Of a stretch of DNA of 56,706 bases, positions 48,250 to 56,706 are shown in pieces. The stretch comes from SAR202 cluster bacterium (GTDB lineage: Bacteria > Chloroflexota > Dehalococcoidia > Lucifugimonadales > UBA2962). Both the position numbers and the translations under genes were made by a program. Each line of letters opens with the position of its first letter. Positions within the stretch are counted from its first letter, which is position 1. Below the pieces are notes generated by a model, which did not search any database, had not been told where the DNA came from, and worked only from the letters and a program-made list of their open reading frames with translations. The stretch lies in the NCBI GenBank assembly GCA_022447925.1, contig JAKUTS010000010.1, positions 19,985 through 76,690 of the forward strand, read 5' to 3'.

Positions 48250-48984
48250 TTAATCCGATTCCGAGACTAACGACCCAATAGACTCTCCCTTTATTATGCG
48301 AACTAAATTCTCCGGATTATTGATATCGAAAACTCTTATTGGCAGATCGTTTTCCATACATATAGACAACGCTGTAGTATCCATTACACCTAGTCTTTTT
48401 TCTATAGCATCTTGATAAGAAATGAAGTCGTATTTTGTTGATTTAGAGTCAATATTTGGATCAGTATTGTATATACCATCAACGGAATATTTAGCCATAA
48501 GCAAAACATCTGCTTCAATCTCAACTGCTCTTAAAGCAGCCGCTGTATCAGTTGTCATGTAAGGATTACCGATACCCGCAGCGAATATAACTACTCTACC
48601 CTTTTCTAAATGCCTAACCGCGCGCCTTCGAATATAGGGTTCTGCTACTTCTTGAACGTTAATACCTGTCTGAGTTCTAGTATCAACTCCATGGATTCGC
48701 TCCAGACGATCTTGTAATGACAACCCATTTATAACTGTTGCCAACATACCTGCGTAATCAGCTGCAACCCTATCCATTCCTTCAGTTTCAGCTGCAGATC
48801 CACGCCATATGTTGCCTCCACCTACCACTACGCCGACCTCAACATCATAATCACGCATTACTTTAATTTGGGCAGCTATGGAATCCACTGCGTTTGGATC
48901 AATACCATAACCTCTATTACCTTTAAATGATTCACCGCTTAATTTAAGTAAAATACGTTTTAGGTTGGCTTTACTTGCGGCCAT
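48250..48984 (-). CDS. pyrH: UMP kinase
   Basis: A 244-aa amino-acid-kinase-fold UMP kinase: [13 protein letters not shown] (N-terminal ATP site), [33 protein letters not shown] and [10 protein letters not shown]. Makes UDP. ATG start, in the tsf-pyrH-frr order. Confidence 0.96.
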   Translation of the reverse strand: MAASKANLKRILLKLSGESFKGNRGYGIDPNAVDSIAAQIKVMRDYDVEVGVVVGGGNIWRGSAAETEGMDRVAADYAGMLATVINGLSLQDRLERIHGVDTRTQTGINVQEVAEPYIRRRAVRHLEKGRVVIFAAGIGNPYMTTDTAAALRAVEIEADVLLMAKYSVDGIYNTDPNIDSKSTKYDFISYQDAIEKRLGVMDTTALSICMENDLPIRVFDINNPENLVRIIKGESIGSLVSESD

Positions 48985-48990
48985 GAACCT

Positions 48991-49494
48991 TTATTCTCCT
49001 AATGCGAATCGGGAAAACCGTTTTATTTTCACGTTTTCACCCAATTTGCCCGCAACTTCAAGGATAAGATCAGAAACAGATATACCTGGATCACGGATGT
49101 ATGCTTGAGAAGTTAAAGAAACTTCTTCTGGGCTTCTTTTATCATCTTCTGGAATCTCGTCGACATTTATATAAACTGGCGACATGGCTGCAATCTGCAT
49201 AGCTAGGTTATGGCAAAGATCCTTAAAGTCATCTGTACGCGCCACGAAATCGGTTTCACAGTTAACCTCTAGCATTACACCTACCCTTCCGCCACCATGC
49301 ACATAGGTTTCAATTAAACCTTCCTCCGTTTTACGACCGCCTTTCTTAATCGCAGCTGCCATGCCTTTATCTCGCAAAGAATCCAGTGCTTTATCGATAT
49401 CACCGCCGGATTCTTCCAAGGCTTTTTTGGCGTCCATTACACCGGCGCCTGCCTGCTCTCGAACCGCTTTTATTTTATCTAGACTTATTTCCAC
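48991..49494 (-). CDS. tsf: Elongation factor Ts (short form)
   Basis: A 167-aa EF-Ts, much shorter than E. coli (283 aa); it keeps the N-terminal UBA-like domain (IKAVREQAGAGVMDAKKALEESGGDIDKAL) and one core subdomain with ETDFVAR. Thermus-type EF-Ts is also short. GTG at 49494 (VEISL) is chosen with a GGGG SD 6 nt upstream; an upstream ATG-type frame (49521) adds nine residues unlike the family. Confidence 0.93.
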   Translation of the reverse strand: MEISLDKIKAVREQAGAGVMDAKKALEESGGDIDKALDSLRDKGMAAAIKKGGRKTEEGLIETYVHGGGRVGVMLEVNCETDFVARTDDFKDLCHNLAMQIAAMSPVYINVDEIPEDDKRSPEEVSLTSQAYIRDPGISVSDLILEVAGKLGENVKIKRFSRFALGE

Positions 49495-49542
49495 TCGATC
49501 CCCCGTTTTTTTAAAATGCAATCAAATCTACATGAAGCTCAT

Positions 49543-50445
49543 TTACGATTTTTGTTCCTCGGGAGCCACATCTTCTTTTTCGACAACTTTTTCAGTTGCT
49601 TCAGTGGTAACTTCTTCCTTCACCTCGGGTACAGATACAGTCGCTGGAGGTTTATTGCTTTCTGCTTCCTCAGCCATCTCAGCCTGCATTGATTCTCTCC
49701 GATGTTGACCCTCGATTACGGAATCAGCTATCTGGCTCGCAACAAGGCGAATAGACCTAATAGCATCATCATTTCCTGGCACAACTTGATCAATCAAAGT
49801 AGGATCGCAATCTGAGTCAACCAAGGCTACAATGGGAACACCGACTCTTTTTGCCTCAGCGACAGCTAACTTTTCTTTACCTATGTCTACTATAAACAAA
49901 GCTCCTGGCATCTCGGTCATTTCCTTGATACCACCAAGGTAACGATTCAAACGTTTAATTGAATCTTCTTTTTTTTGAGCTTCTTTTTTTGTTAAATTCT
50001 TAAATTCACCGGCATCCCTAGATGTCTCCAGCTTAACTAGATGGTCCATTCTAGATTGTATGGTCTTGAAATTTGTAAGGGTTCCACCCAGCCATCTAGT
50101 AGAAACATAAAATGAACCACTTCTCTGTGCTTCTTCAGTAATTACTTCACTGGCTTGGCGTTTAGTACCAACAAATATGACCTTTTTGCCCTCTGCAGAA
50201 ACACCTGAAATGAATTCTTTCGCTTGCTGTAGGAGTGGTAAAGTTTGAGACAGGTCCATTATATGGATCCCATTTCTAGCAGAAAATATATAGCGGCGCA
50301 TCTGAGGATTCCACCTTCGCTTTTGATGTCCAAAATGAACACCTGCTTCTAGCAAAGATTTCATTGATAGTTCGTGTTTTTCGCTTTGTTTTACTTCCTC
50401 TTTTGCGGTAACAGTCGTCTCTTCTCGATCTAATTCTTCCACCAT
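49543..50445 (-). CDS. rpsB: 30S ribosomal protein S2
   Basis: A 300-aa S2: [31 protein letters not shown] and [15 protein letters not shown]. About 25 extra N-terminal residues and an acidic Glu/Val/Pro-rich tail of ~50 residues extend the core, which is unusual for length. ATG start. Binds the 30S head; S1 recruitment is known for the family. Leader 50446-50552 may be autoregulatory. Confidence 0.95.
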   Translation of the reverse strand: MVEELDREETTVTAKEEVKQSEKHELSMKSLLEAGVHFGHQKRRWNPQMRRYIFSARNGIHIMDLSQTLPLLQQAKEFISGVSAEGKKVIFVGTKRQASEVITEEAQRSGSFYVSTRWLGGTLTNFKTIQSRMDHLVKLETSRDAGEFKNLTKKEAQKKEDSIKRLNRYLGGIKEMTEMPGALFIVDIGKEKLAVAEAKRVGVPIVALVDSDCDPTLIDQVVPGNDDAIRSIRLVASQIADSVIEGQHRRESMQAEMAEEAESNKPPATVSVPEVKEEVTTEATEKVVEKEDVAPEEQKS

Positions 50446-50558
50446 TATTTAAGTAGCCTTTTTCTTATTTAGATGATCCCTTTTATGCAAAGTACGAGGA
50501 TTTTGCCGTTTGTAAAAACACATGACAGCCTTGCGAGACCAATCTTACTCGTCAAAGA

Positions 50559-50567
50559 AGTATAGCA
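50559..50567 (-). promoter_or_regulatory. rpsB extended -10 promoter
   Basis: Minus-strand TGC followed by TATACT (-10 at 50564-50559), an extended -10; no good -35. Predicted start ~50552, leader ~107 nt before the rpsB ATG. Confidence 0.45.
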
Positions 50568-50628
50568 TAGAGGCTCAGTTTATTACCTGTGTTAAGGGCT
50601 ACATATCCGCGTGCAACGGCTACGAATT

Positions 50629-50657
50629 TTGATTGCCTAAGGAATATTTATTATGCT
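50629..50657 (+). promoter_or_regulatory. rpsO-pnp operon promoter
   Basis: TTGATT (50629-50634), 17-bp spacer, TATGCT (50652-50657). Start near 50664, ~120-nt leader to rpsO. Confidence 0.55.
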
Positions 50658-50668
50658 AGACTTAAGGC

Positions 50669-50703
50669 AGTTAACCAAAGACAGGTGTCCAAATGGGTTA
50701 ACT
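50669..50703 (+). promoter_or_regulatory. Inverted repeat in rpsO leader (possible S15 operator)
   Basis: AGTTAACC (50669-50676) pairs perfectly with GGTTAACT (50696-50703), 19-nt loop, right after the predicted start. S15 represses its own mRNA through leader structures that differ among phyla, so this is a candidate site. Confidence 0.35.
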
Positions 50704-50786
50704 TGAATGTGAAGAAAGTATCTAAAAGTCAACTTTACTAGCTGATACTTCAGTAGTACACAAAAACACTTCACACCCCAAAACTT

Positions 50787-51035
50787 ATGCAAGAAACACT
50801 TAAAGAATTACAAATACACGAAAATGACACTGGATCTACAGAAGTTCAGGTAGCGAGTCTCTCTCAGAGGATAGATCACCTAACAAAGCATCTCAGAATC
50901 CATAACCATGATGAGTCTACGCGACGCGGCCTACTCAAACTAGTTGGCCAGCGTAGGAGATTGCTACGATATCTAAACGGCAAAGATGTTAATAGATATC
51001 GCTCCTTGATTGAGAAACTAGGCCTCAGAAAGTAG
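50787..51035 (+). CDS. rpsO: 30S ribosomal protein S15
   Basis: An 82-aa S15: [42 protein letters not shown] in register and RRRLLRYL; slightly shorter than E. coli (89 aa). ATG start, no strong SD. Followed 150 bp later by pnp as in many bacteria. Confidence 0.96.
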   Translation: MQETLKELQIHENDTGSTEVQVASLSQRIDHLTKHLRIHNHDESTRRGLLKLVGQRRRLLRYLNGKDVNRYRSLIEKLGLRK

Positions 51036-51185
51036 TCAACTAACTGAAAAAACTACTTCATTCAATGATTCTAAGAAGCCAATTCCACTCTTAGAAATAC
51101 AATTTCGCTATCTCACCACACGAAGAAAAACAGAAACTATATTAATTACCGCAGTAAGAGAAACAGAAAGAGGAAATAAAATTAA

Positions 51186-53423
51186 ATGTCATCACAATAT
51201 GAATTAACCATCGCAAATAAAACTTTATCGGTGGAAACAGGAAAATTAGCAAAAAAAGCAAATGGATCAGCCACACTAAGATACGGAGATTCGATAATAC
51301 TAGTCACAGCGACTACTTCAGCAGCTAGACCAGGTATCGATTTCTTCCCTTTAACAATAGATTTCGAAGAAAGAATGTATGCACGCGGAAAAATACCCGG
51401 AAGCTTCTTCAAAAGAGAGGGAAGACCTAGCACGGACGCAATACTAATTTGCCGTCTCACAGACAGGCCACTTAGGCCATTGTTCCCAAAGGGTTTTCGT
51501 AATGAAGTGCAAATAATAACGACCCCATTATCAGCAGATCTCGAGAACCCATTGGATATTCTCTCAATCAATGGGGCATCTCTAGCATTAACGATATCGG
51601 ATATACCGTTTGAAGGACCTCTGGGAGCCACCAGAATGGGTTATATTGATGGAGATTTTGTAATTAATCCTACCTTCGAGCAGATATCTGAAAGTAGTTT
51701 GGACTTAATAGTTGCAGGTACTCGCGATGGCGTAATGATGATGGAATCTGGGGCAAATCAACTAGACGAGGATTTGGTTTATGATGCCATTGTTAAAGCT
51801 CAAGAGGAAAACATAAAAATTGTTGAATTTCAAGAAAAAATTGCAGCTGAGATAGGAAAAGAAAAAACAGAATTTATTCCGCCTCAGCCAACGGAAGGAA
51901 TAGGAGACGAAGTATCCGCTATTGTTGGTGATAGGCTACAAAAAGCAGTAGAACATTCCATCTCACCGGAAAAAGATACTTCTCAAATTGAGTCGCTCAA
52001 AATTGAGGCTTTAGAACAGTTAGTAGATAAATTTGAATCTAACGAAATCGCCAGTGTAATCGAAAACCTGTCAGATGAAATATATAGATCAAAAATGATG
52101 GAGGGAGTGAGGCCTGATGGAAGAGGACCACTAGATCTACGACCACTGTCAGCCGAAGTTGGACTCGTGCCAAGAACGCATGGAACTGGACTGTTTGAAC
52201 GCGGAGAAACACAGGCCCTGGGAGTTGTAACCCTAGGATCACTCGGAGATGTTCAAAAAATTGACAATATCAACCCAGACAGCACAAAACGGTTCCTTTT
52301 ACACTACAATTTTCCACCTTATTCGGTTGGAGAAGTTGGAAGAGTCGGTTCACCTAAACGACGTGAAATTGGACATGGTGCTCTAGCTGAACGTGCGCTA
52401 ACAGCAGTATTACCAGGAGAGGAAGACTGTCCTTATACAATCAGAGTGGTGGCTGAAATTATGGCTAGTAACGGAAGTACATCTATGGCAACTGTATGCG
52501 CGAGCTCATTAGCATTAATGGATGCAGGAGTGGCTATTGAATCACCTGTCGCTGGAATATCAATAGGATTGATAACAGATGACACAGAAAAATGGTTAAC
52601 CCTTACTGATATTCAAGGTAAAGAGGACCATATTGGAGATATGGATTTCAAAGTTGCAGGAACTAAGCGTGGAGTGACTGCGATACAACTGGATATGAAA
52701 GTTAAGGGCATTAGTTTTGAAGTTGTTCGATCTGCTTTAGATCAAGCAAAGGACGCTCGTATGCAAATACTAGAAGTGATGGAAAGCGCAATTGCGGAAC
52801 CTCGAGCAGAGGTAAGTGATTACGCTCCAAGAATTCTTAAGATAACTATCCCAGTTGATAAAATAGGAGCTGTCATTGGTTCCGGTGGAAAGACTATAAG
52901 AGGTATTCAGGAAGCGACTGGAGCGACAGTAGATATTCAAGATAACGGAGAAATACTGATAGGCGCAGTAGATGGAGAAGCATCAGCAAAAGCGGTTCAA
53001 ATGATCGAAGATTTAACTAAAGACGCTGAGGTTGGACAAATATATACTGGTAAAGTGGTAAAAATCCTAGACTTCGGAGCCTTCGTTGAAATATTACCTG
53101 GTAAAGATGGCATGGTTCATATAAGCGAACTTGCTAATTACAGAGTACCTTCCGTAGAGGATGTAGTATCGCTCGGTGATGAAATCACTGTAATCGTCAA
53201 AGCCGTTGATCCAGGCGGTAGGATAAGTCTGTCACGGAAAGCCCTGCTCACCGATGAAGATAATTCATCCGAAGGTCAATCGCAAGAAAATCGTGATGGT
53301 AATGATGAAGGATTTTCAGAACCAGACCGGAGTCGAGATCGAAGAGACCAAGGATATAACCGGTCTCGCGGTAGGAACCCTCGAGGTGGTAATAGAGGGC
53401 AAAGTCGCCGAAGGCACGATTAA
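51186..53423 (+). CDS. pnp: Polyribonucleotide nucleotidyltransferase
   Basis: A 745-aa PNPase. Two RNase PH core domains (RPLRPLFPKGF in the first; TSMATVCASSLALMDAGV in the second), the KH domain with IGSGGKTIRGIQEATGA, the S1 domain with GKVVKILDFGAFVEILPGKDGMVHISELA, and a C-terminal Arg/Gly-rich tail (RSRGRNPRGGNRGQSRRRHD) likely to bind RNA. 3'-5' phosphorolytic RNA decay. ATG start. Confidence 0.96.
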   Translation: MSSQYELTIANKTLSVETGKLAKKANGSATLRYGDSIILVTATTSAARPGIDFFPLTIDFEERMYARGKIPGSFFKREGRPSTDAILICRLTDRPLRPLFPKGFRNEVQIITTPLSADLENPLDILSINGASLALTISDIPFEGPLGATRMGYIDGDFVINPTFEQISESSLDLIVAGTRDGVMMMESGANQLDEDLVYDAIVKAQEENIKIVEFQEKIAAEIGKEKTEFIPPQPTEGIGDEVSAIVGDRLQKAVEHSISPEKDTSQIESLKIEALEQLVDKFESNEIASVIENLSDEIYRSKMMEGVRPDGRGPLDLRPLSAEVGLVPRTHGTGLFERGETQALGVVTLGSLGDVQKIDNINPDSTKRFLLHYNFPPYSVGEVGRVGSPKRREIGHGALAERALTAVLPGEEDCPYTIRVVAEIMASNGSTSMATVCASSLALMDAGVAIESPVAGISIGLITDDTEKWLTLTDIQGKEDHIGDMDFKVAGTKRGVTAIQLDMKVKGISFEVVRSALDQAKDARMQILEVMESAIAEPRAEVSDYAPRILKITIPVDKIGAVIGSGGKTIRGIQEATGATVDIQDNGEILIGAVDGEASAKAVQMIEDLTKDAEVGQIYTGKVVKILDFGAFVEILPGKDGMVHISELANYRVPSVEDVVSLGDEITVIVKAVDPGGRISLSRKALLTDEDNSSEGQSQENRDGNDEGFSEPDRSRDRRDQGYNRSRGRNPRGGNRGQSRRRHD

Positions 53424-53449
53424 TCTGCACCTCTATGGAGAGAGTGAAA

Positions 53450-54247
53450 ATGTCAAACGAAAAATTGATAAATGTAGTTCTACAGGGTGCATTAGGAAGG
53501 ATGGGCTGTGAAATCCTTGCAACTCTATGCCAGGAAGCTAACTTAAACCCACTAGCCGCCATCGATAAAATGGCAAAAGGTGAGTCGTTGGATTTACCTA
53601 ATGGTAGCTCTATTCCGATATCCACAGAGATTGATGATGTACCAGGCACGACTGATGTTTTAGTTGATGTCACTAACTCGGAAGGTGCTCAGAAAGCCAT
53701 TAGTAAACTGGCTCCTAAAGGCGTCAATATTGTAGTTGGTTCATCTGGAATTCCAGAATCAACTTATATGGAAGCTGAGTATCTATCTAAAAAACATAAT
53801 GTCGGAATTGTGATTGTTCCAAACTTTGCTCTTGGTGGCGTATTAATGTCGCATATTGCCAGATTAATTTCTAAATATTATGATTACGCGGACCTAACAG
53901 AAACCCATCATGAAAAGAAAATAGATGCTCCGTCAGGCACAGCAATCGCTATAGCAAAAGCTATTAGTGAAGGAAAAGGTGTGAGCATGAATTATGCCCC
54001 TACAGAAAATGAAACGATTGCTCATACAAGAGGAGGCCAATATAGTGGTGTCAATATCCACAGTGTAAGGCTTCCCGGAAGAGTTGCTCACCATGAACTT
54101 GTGTTTGCCGGTCCTGGTGAGACTTTAACTATACGTCACGACTCTATTGATCGTTCTGGTTTTATGCCAGGCGTAGTCAGTGCAATTCATGCAGCTGTGA
54201 ACAGGCCTGGGTTGACCGTTGGCTTAGAACAAATCCTGGATATTTGA
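53450..54247 (+). CDS. dapB: 4-hydroxy-tetrahydrodipicolinate reductase
   Basis: A 265-aa DapB: GALGRMG cofactor loop, VVGSSG, the catalytic segment ETHHEKKIDAPSGTA and a C-terminal HELVFAGPGE. Lysine/diaminopimelate pathway step after DapA. ATG 53450 with GGAGAG 6-8 nt upstream; ATG 53435 lies within the SD region. Confidence 0.95.
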   Translation: MSNEKLINVVLQGALGRMGCEILATLCQEANLNPLAAIDKMAKGESLDLPNGSSIPISTEIDDVPGTTDVLVDVTNSEGAQKAISKLAPKGVNIVVGSSGIPESTYMEAEYLSKKHNVGIVIVPNFALGGVLMSHIARLISKYYDYADLTETHHEKKIDAPSGTAIAIAKAISEGKGVSMNYAPTENETIAHTRGGQYSGVNIHSVRLPGRVAHHELVFAGPGETLTIRHDSIDRSGFMPGVVSAIHAAVNRPGLTVGLEQILDI

Positions 54248-54263
54248 GTAATAGAATCGAATT

Positions 54264-55295
54264 ATGGATCGTTTTAATTTAGCAGTAATCGGGGCTACCG
54301 GAGCAGTCGGAAAAATATTTCTTTCTATATTGGAAGAACGAAATTTCCCTTTAAATAAATTGCGGGTTTGTGCTTCACAAAAGTCTTTAGGCAAAAAAAT
54401 TACATTTGGTAGAAAAGACCTTATAGTTGAGCCAATAACAGATGAATTATTAATTGATTCTGATTTCGTATTTATTTCTGCTAGTAGTGAAGTAAGCTTG
54501 GACATTGCTCCAAAGGCAGCCAAATTAGGATCAATAGCAATTGATGACAGCTCTGCTTTTAGGATGGATGAAACTGTGCCACTCGTAGTCCCTGAAGTAA
54601 ATTCGCAAGATCTAGCTGAACATAAAGGTATTATCTCAATACCTAACTGTTCAACAACCCCACTAACAATGGTTTTACATGAATTGGGGAAATTAGCTAA
54701 AATCAACCGCGTAATCGTAGACACATTCCAATCCGTTTCAGGAGCTGGTGCAGGAGCTGTTGTTGAGCTGGATTCTCAGAATCATGCCATGTATGAAAAT
54801 TCTGAAATTCAAAAATCTATACATCCTCATAGAATAGCATTTAATGTGATACCTCAAATCGATAAATTCACGAAATCGGGATACACAAACGAGGAAATGA
54901 AGATGGTTAATGAAACCAAAAAGATACTTCATCAACCTGACCTCAAAATATCAGCTACATGCGTTAGAGTGCCCGTTAAGATTGGGCATTCAGAAGCAAT
55001 TCATATTGAATTTGATCAGAATATCGAACTAGAAAAAGCTTATTCAGCTCTGGCTAACTCGCCAGGAATCACATTACTAGATGACCCCAAAAATAATCAT
55101 TACCCTATGCCGATTAACAGCGAGTATAAAGATGATGTTATGGTTGGGCGATTAAGAAAAGATGTTTCCTTACCTAATGGTTTAGTTTTATGGTTATCCT
55201 GTGATAACTTGCGAAAAGGTGCTGCCTTGAATGCAATCCAAATTGCTGAATCAATGATTGAAAAACGTTTAATCCGAAAACAGAGGAATAAATAG
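54264..55295 (+). CDS. asd: Aspartate-semialdehyde dehydrogenase
   Basis: A 343-aa ASADH: GATGAVGK cofactor loop (8-16), the catalytic Cys in ISIPNCSTTPLTM, QSVSGAGAGA and RVPVKIGHSEA. Provides aspartate semialdehyde for DapA. ATG start; 16 bp after dapB, stop adjacent to dapA. Confidence 0.95.
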   Translation: MDRFNLAVIGATGAVGKIFLSILEERNFPLNKLRVCASQKSLGKKITFGRKDLIVEPITDELLIDSDFVFISASSEVSLDIAPKAAKLGSIAIDDSSAFRMDETVPLVVPEVNSQDLAEHKGIISIPNCSTTPLTMVLHELGKLAKINRVIVDTFQSVSGAGAGAVVELDSQNHAMYENSEIQKSIHPHRIAFNVIPQIDKFTKSGYTNEEMKMVNETKKILHQPDLKISATCVRVPVKIGHSEAIHIEFDQNIELEKAYSALANSPGITLLDDPKNNHYPMPINSEYKDDVMVGRLRKDVSLPNGLVLWLSCDNLRKGAALNAIQIAESMIEKRLIRKQRNK

Positions 55296-56195
55296 ATGAA
55301 TGAAGTTGGCAGAGTAATCACAGCAATGATTACTCCATTTAATGAAAAAGGGCAGGTTGATTATGATGAGGCTGCCATATTAGCTGATGCCTTAGTTAAT
55401 GCAGGCAATGATGGATTGGTAATCACAGGAACTACTGGAGAATCGCCTACCCTCACAGAAAAAGAACGACTGAGTCTGTATTCAAGCATTAAAGAATCTG
55501 TCGGCGACAGAGCTTCAATAATTGCTGGCACCGGAACCAACAATACTGCTGAGAGTATAGAGAACAGTATCACCGCTGAAAAGGCTGGAGCTGATGCTGT
55601 TCTTCTTGTTGCGCCATCTTATAATAAACCTCCTCAACGTGGGTTATCCTTACATTTCAAATCGATAGCAGACCAAGTGTCTATACCTTGTATTCTCTAC
55701 AATGTACCTGGCAGAACAGCTGTAAACATTGACGCAGAAACTACGATTGAACTTAGTAATGTAAGCAATATTATCGGAGTAAAAGAAGCTAGCAGTAATA
55801 TGGAGCAAATTAGTAATATCATAAAAAATACTGATCCTGATTTTAAGGTTTGGAGTGGAAATGATGATGAGACATTCGAAATAATTTCGTTAGGTGGATT
55901 CGGAGTCGTATCTGTTTCTGGACATTTGATAGCTAATCAAATTAAAAAAATGATCAGTCTAGTATTAAGTGGAGATCGGGAATCTGCATCCAAGCTCGAC
56001 AAAAACCTTCTTGATATCAACAAGATTCTATTTATCGTATCTAATCCAATTCCTGTGAAATATGCTGTTAGACAACTAGGCTATAAAGTGGGTGAACCGA
56101 GATTGCCATTAATCAAACTTGATGATGTGTCCGCAAGCAAGGTAGATGAAATTGTTTCAAAACACAGCATCGATCTAGCACCTCGATTTAAATAG
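55296..56195 (+). CDS. dapA: 4-hydroxy-tetrahydrodipicolinate synthase
   Basis: A 299-aa DapA with GTTGESPT (pyruvate/ASA loop), YNVPGRT (Tyr) and IIGVKEAS (Schiff-base Lys), all canonical. It contrasts with the non-canonical paralogue at 15827-16795. ATG start directly after the asd TAG, AGAGG upstream. dapB-asd-dapA form one unit. Confidence 0.97.
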   Translation: MNEVGRVITAMITPFNEKGQVDYDEAAILADALVNAGNDGLVITGTTGESPTLTEKERLSLYSSIKESVGDRASIIAGTGTNNTAESIENSITAEKAGADAVLLVAPSYNKPPQRGLSLHFKSIADQVSIPCILYNVPGRTAVNIDAETTIELSNVSNIIGVKEASSNMEQISNIIKNTDPDFKVWSGNDDETFEIISLGGFGVVSVSGHLIANQIKKMISLVLSGDRESASKLDKNLLDINKILFIVSNPIPVKYAVRQLGYKVGEPRLPLIKLDDVSASKVDEIVSKHSIDLAPRFK

Positions 56196-56199
56196 ACCT

Positions 56200-56220
56200 T
56201 ATAAAACGATAATTTTTATA
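56200..56220. terminator. Weak AT-rich hairpin between dapA and purA
   Basis: TATAAAA (56200-56206) pairs with TTTTATA (56214-56220) between convergent genes. The stem is A+T only, so a terminator role is weakly supported. Confidence 0.2.
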
Positions 56221-56706
56221 GTATCGATCTTCTTGTAATGGCCTCTTGTCTTTTTGGGCCTGTAGATATTACATCGATTGGACACCCAATAAGGTTTTCA
56301 AGTCTCATGACGTAGTCGACTGCCTGTTTGGGTAGTTCTCTAAAGCTAGTAGCGCCTGCAGTCGGTTTATCCCACCCAGAATATTCTTCATAAATTGGCT
56401 TGCAATGCTGTAAAAATCCTTGGCCACCTGGCAGCCTGTTGATCCTCTTACCTTCAAACTCATAACCAACGCAAATTTTTATAGAATCAAAACCATCTAA
56501 AACATCTAGCCTAGTCAAAACAACTGAAGAGTATCCATTAATTTTGCTACTATAATTAGCCATTATCGCATCAAACCAACCTACCCTTCGTGGCCTACCA
56601 GTAGTAGTTCCGAATTCCTGTGCTAAATCTCGTATACGGTCTCCAGTATCACCAGTTAACTCAGTTGGGAATGGACCGCCTCCGACTCGCGTGCAATAAG
56701 GTGTAA
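56216..56706 (-). CDS. purA: Adenylosuccinate synthase, C-terminal part (5' end off window)
   Basis: The last ~163 codons of PurA: RVGGGPFPTEL, GRPRRVGWFDAIM, SSVVLTRLDVLDGFDSI and a C-terminal YVMRLENLIGCPIDVISTGP. The frame is open to 56706, so the first ~60% of the gene lies outside the window; the internal ATG at 56563 is not the start. Makes adenylosuccinate from IMP for AMP synthesis. Confidence 0.95.
   Translation of the reverse strand, partial: TPYCTRVGGGPFPTELTGDTGDRIRDLAQEFGTTTGRPRRVGWFDAIMANYSSKINGYSSVVLTRLDVLDGFDSIKICVGYEFEGKRINRLPGGQGFLQHCKPIYEEYSGWDKPTAGATSFRELPKQAVDYVMRLENLIGCPIDVISTGPKRQEAITRRSIL

Larger units (their letters stand above)
50446..50786. other. Divergent rpsB/rpsO regulatory region (341 bp)
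   Basis: Non-coding gap between rpsB (-) and rpsO (+). It holds an rpsB extended -10 at 50559-50564, the rpsO promoter at 50629-50657 and a long rpsO leader with an inverted repeat at 50669-50703. No tRNA or other gene seen. Confidence 0.6.

Noticed and set aside
50446-50786. tRNA gene in the rpsB/rpsO gap
   Set aside because: No T-loop or cloverleaf on either strand.

Overview
The window is an AT-rich bacterial chromosome segment using the standard genetic code, with tightly packed genes and many UUG starts. It most likely comes from a Chloroflexota member of the Dehalococcoidia/SAR202 type (inference). The pointers are: a substrate-binding lipoprotein whose Cys is followed by a Glu/Val/Lys-rich linker typical of Chloroflexota; two luciferase-like (LLM) flavin monooxygenases and three SDR oxidoreductases; a 23S rRNA gene not preceded by 16S; a very short EF-Ts; and a UbiA/UbiX/UbiD set resembling the late futalosine menaquinone steps. 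No phage, IS element, CRISPR array or tRNA was found.

Layout. 1-3103 (-): 23S rRNA, cut at its 3' end by the window edge, with a ~120-nt hairpin insertion. 3277-9378 (-): operon of a CinA-like/NMNAT-like fusion, ubiD, ubiA, ubiX, an LLM oxidoreductase and an IMPase-like phosphatase, closed by an intrinsic terminator. 9493-14177 (+): K+ uptake (KtrB/TrkH pore, three RCK/TrkA-type proteins, a Usp protein) and prephenate dehydratase. 14199-16871 (-): a DapA-family aldolase, an MfnB-TusA fusion and two small membrane proteins. 16932-21943 (-): fatty-acid kinase pair FakA/FakB (DegV) and RecG, whose best start is an AUC codon. 22068-28795: L28, two SDRs, aconitase, a 7Fe ferredoxin, an M23-like lipoprotein and a small membrane protein. 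28873-34260 (+): cmk, plsC, a GlmS-isomerase-like SIS protein, an SRA-like/HNH nuclease, a micro-ORF, an MFS exporter and an alpha/beta hydrolase. 34264-38120 (-): ferric-iron ABC transporter fbpABC behind a promoter carrying a palindromic operator. 38285-40477 (-): a LimB-like LLM monooxygenase and an SDR. 40489-50564 (-): the conserved block rpsB-tsf-pyrH-frr-uppS-cdsA-dxr-rseP-ispG-proS. 50629-56195 (+): rpsO-pnp-dapB-asd-dapA. 56216-end (-): 3' part of purA.

How the genes work together. Most of the window is housekeeping: translation and RNA decay (rpsB, tsf, frr, proS, rpsO, pnp), isoprenoid and envelope precursors (dxr, ispG, uppS, cdsA, rseP), the aspartate/lysine branch (asd, dapA, dapB) and phenylalanine synthesis (pheA). 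The parts most likely to hold unreported biology are the DapA-like/MfnB-TusA cluster (furan-type precursor enzyme fused to a sulfur-carrier domain), the SRA-like/HNH nuclease, the CinA-NMNAT fusion heading the ubiDAX operon, the palindromic fbp operator and the unusual translation starts. No searches or folding could be run; all family assignments rest on motifs read by eye.
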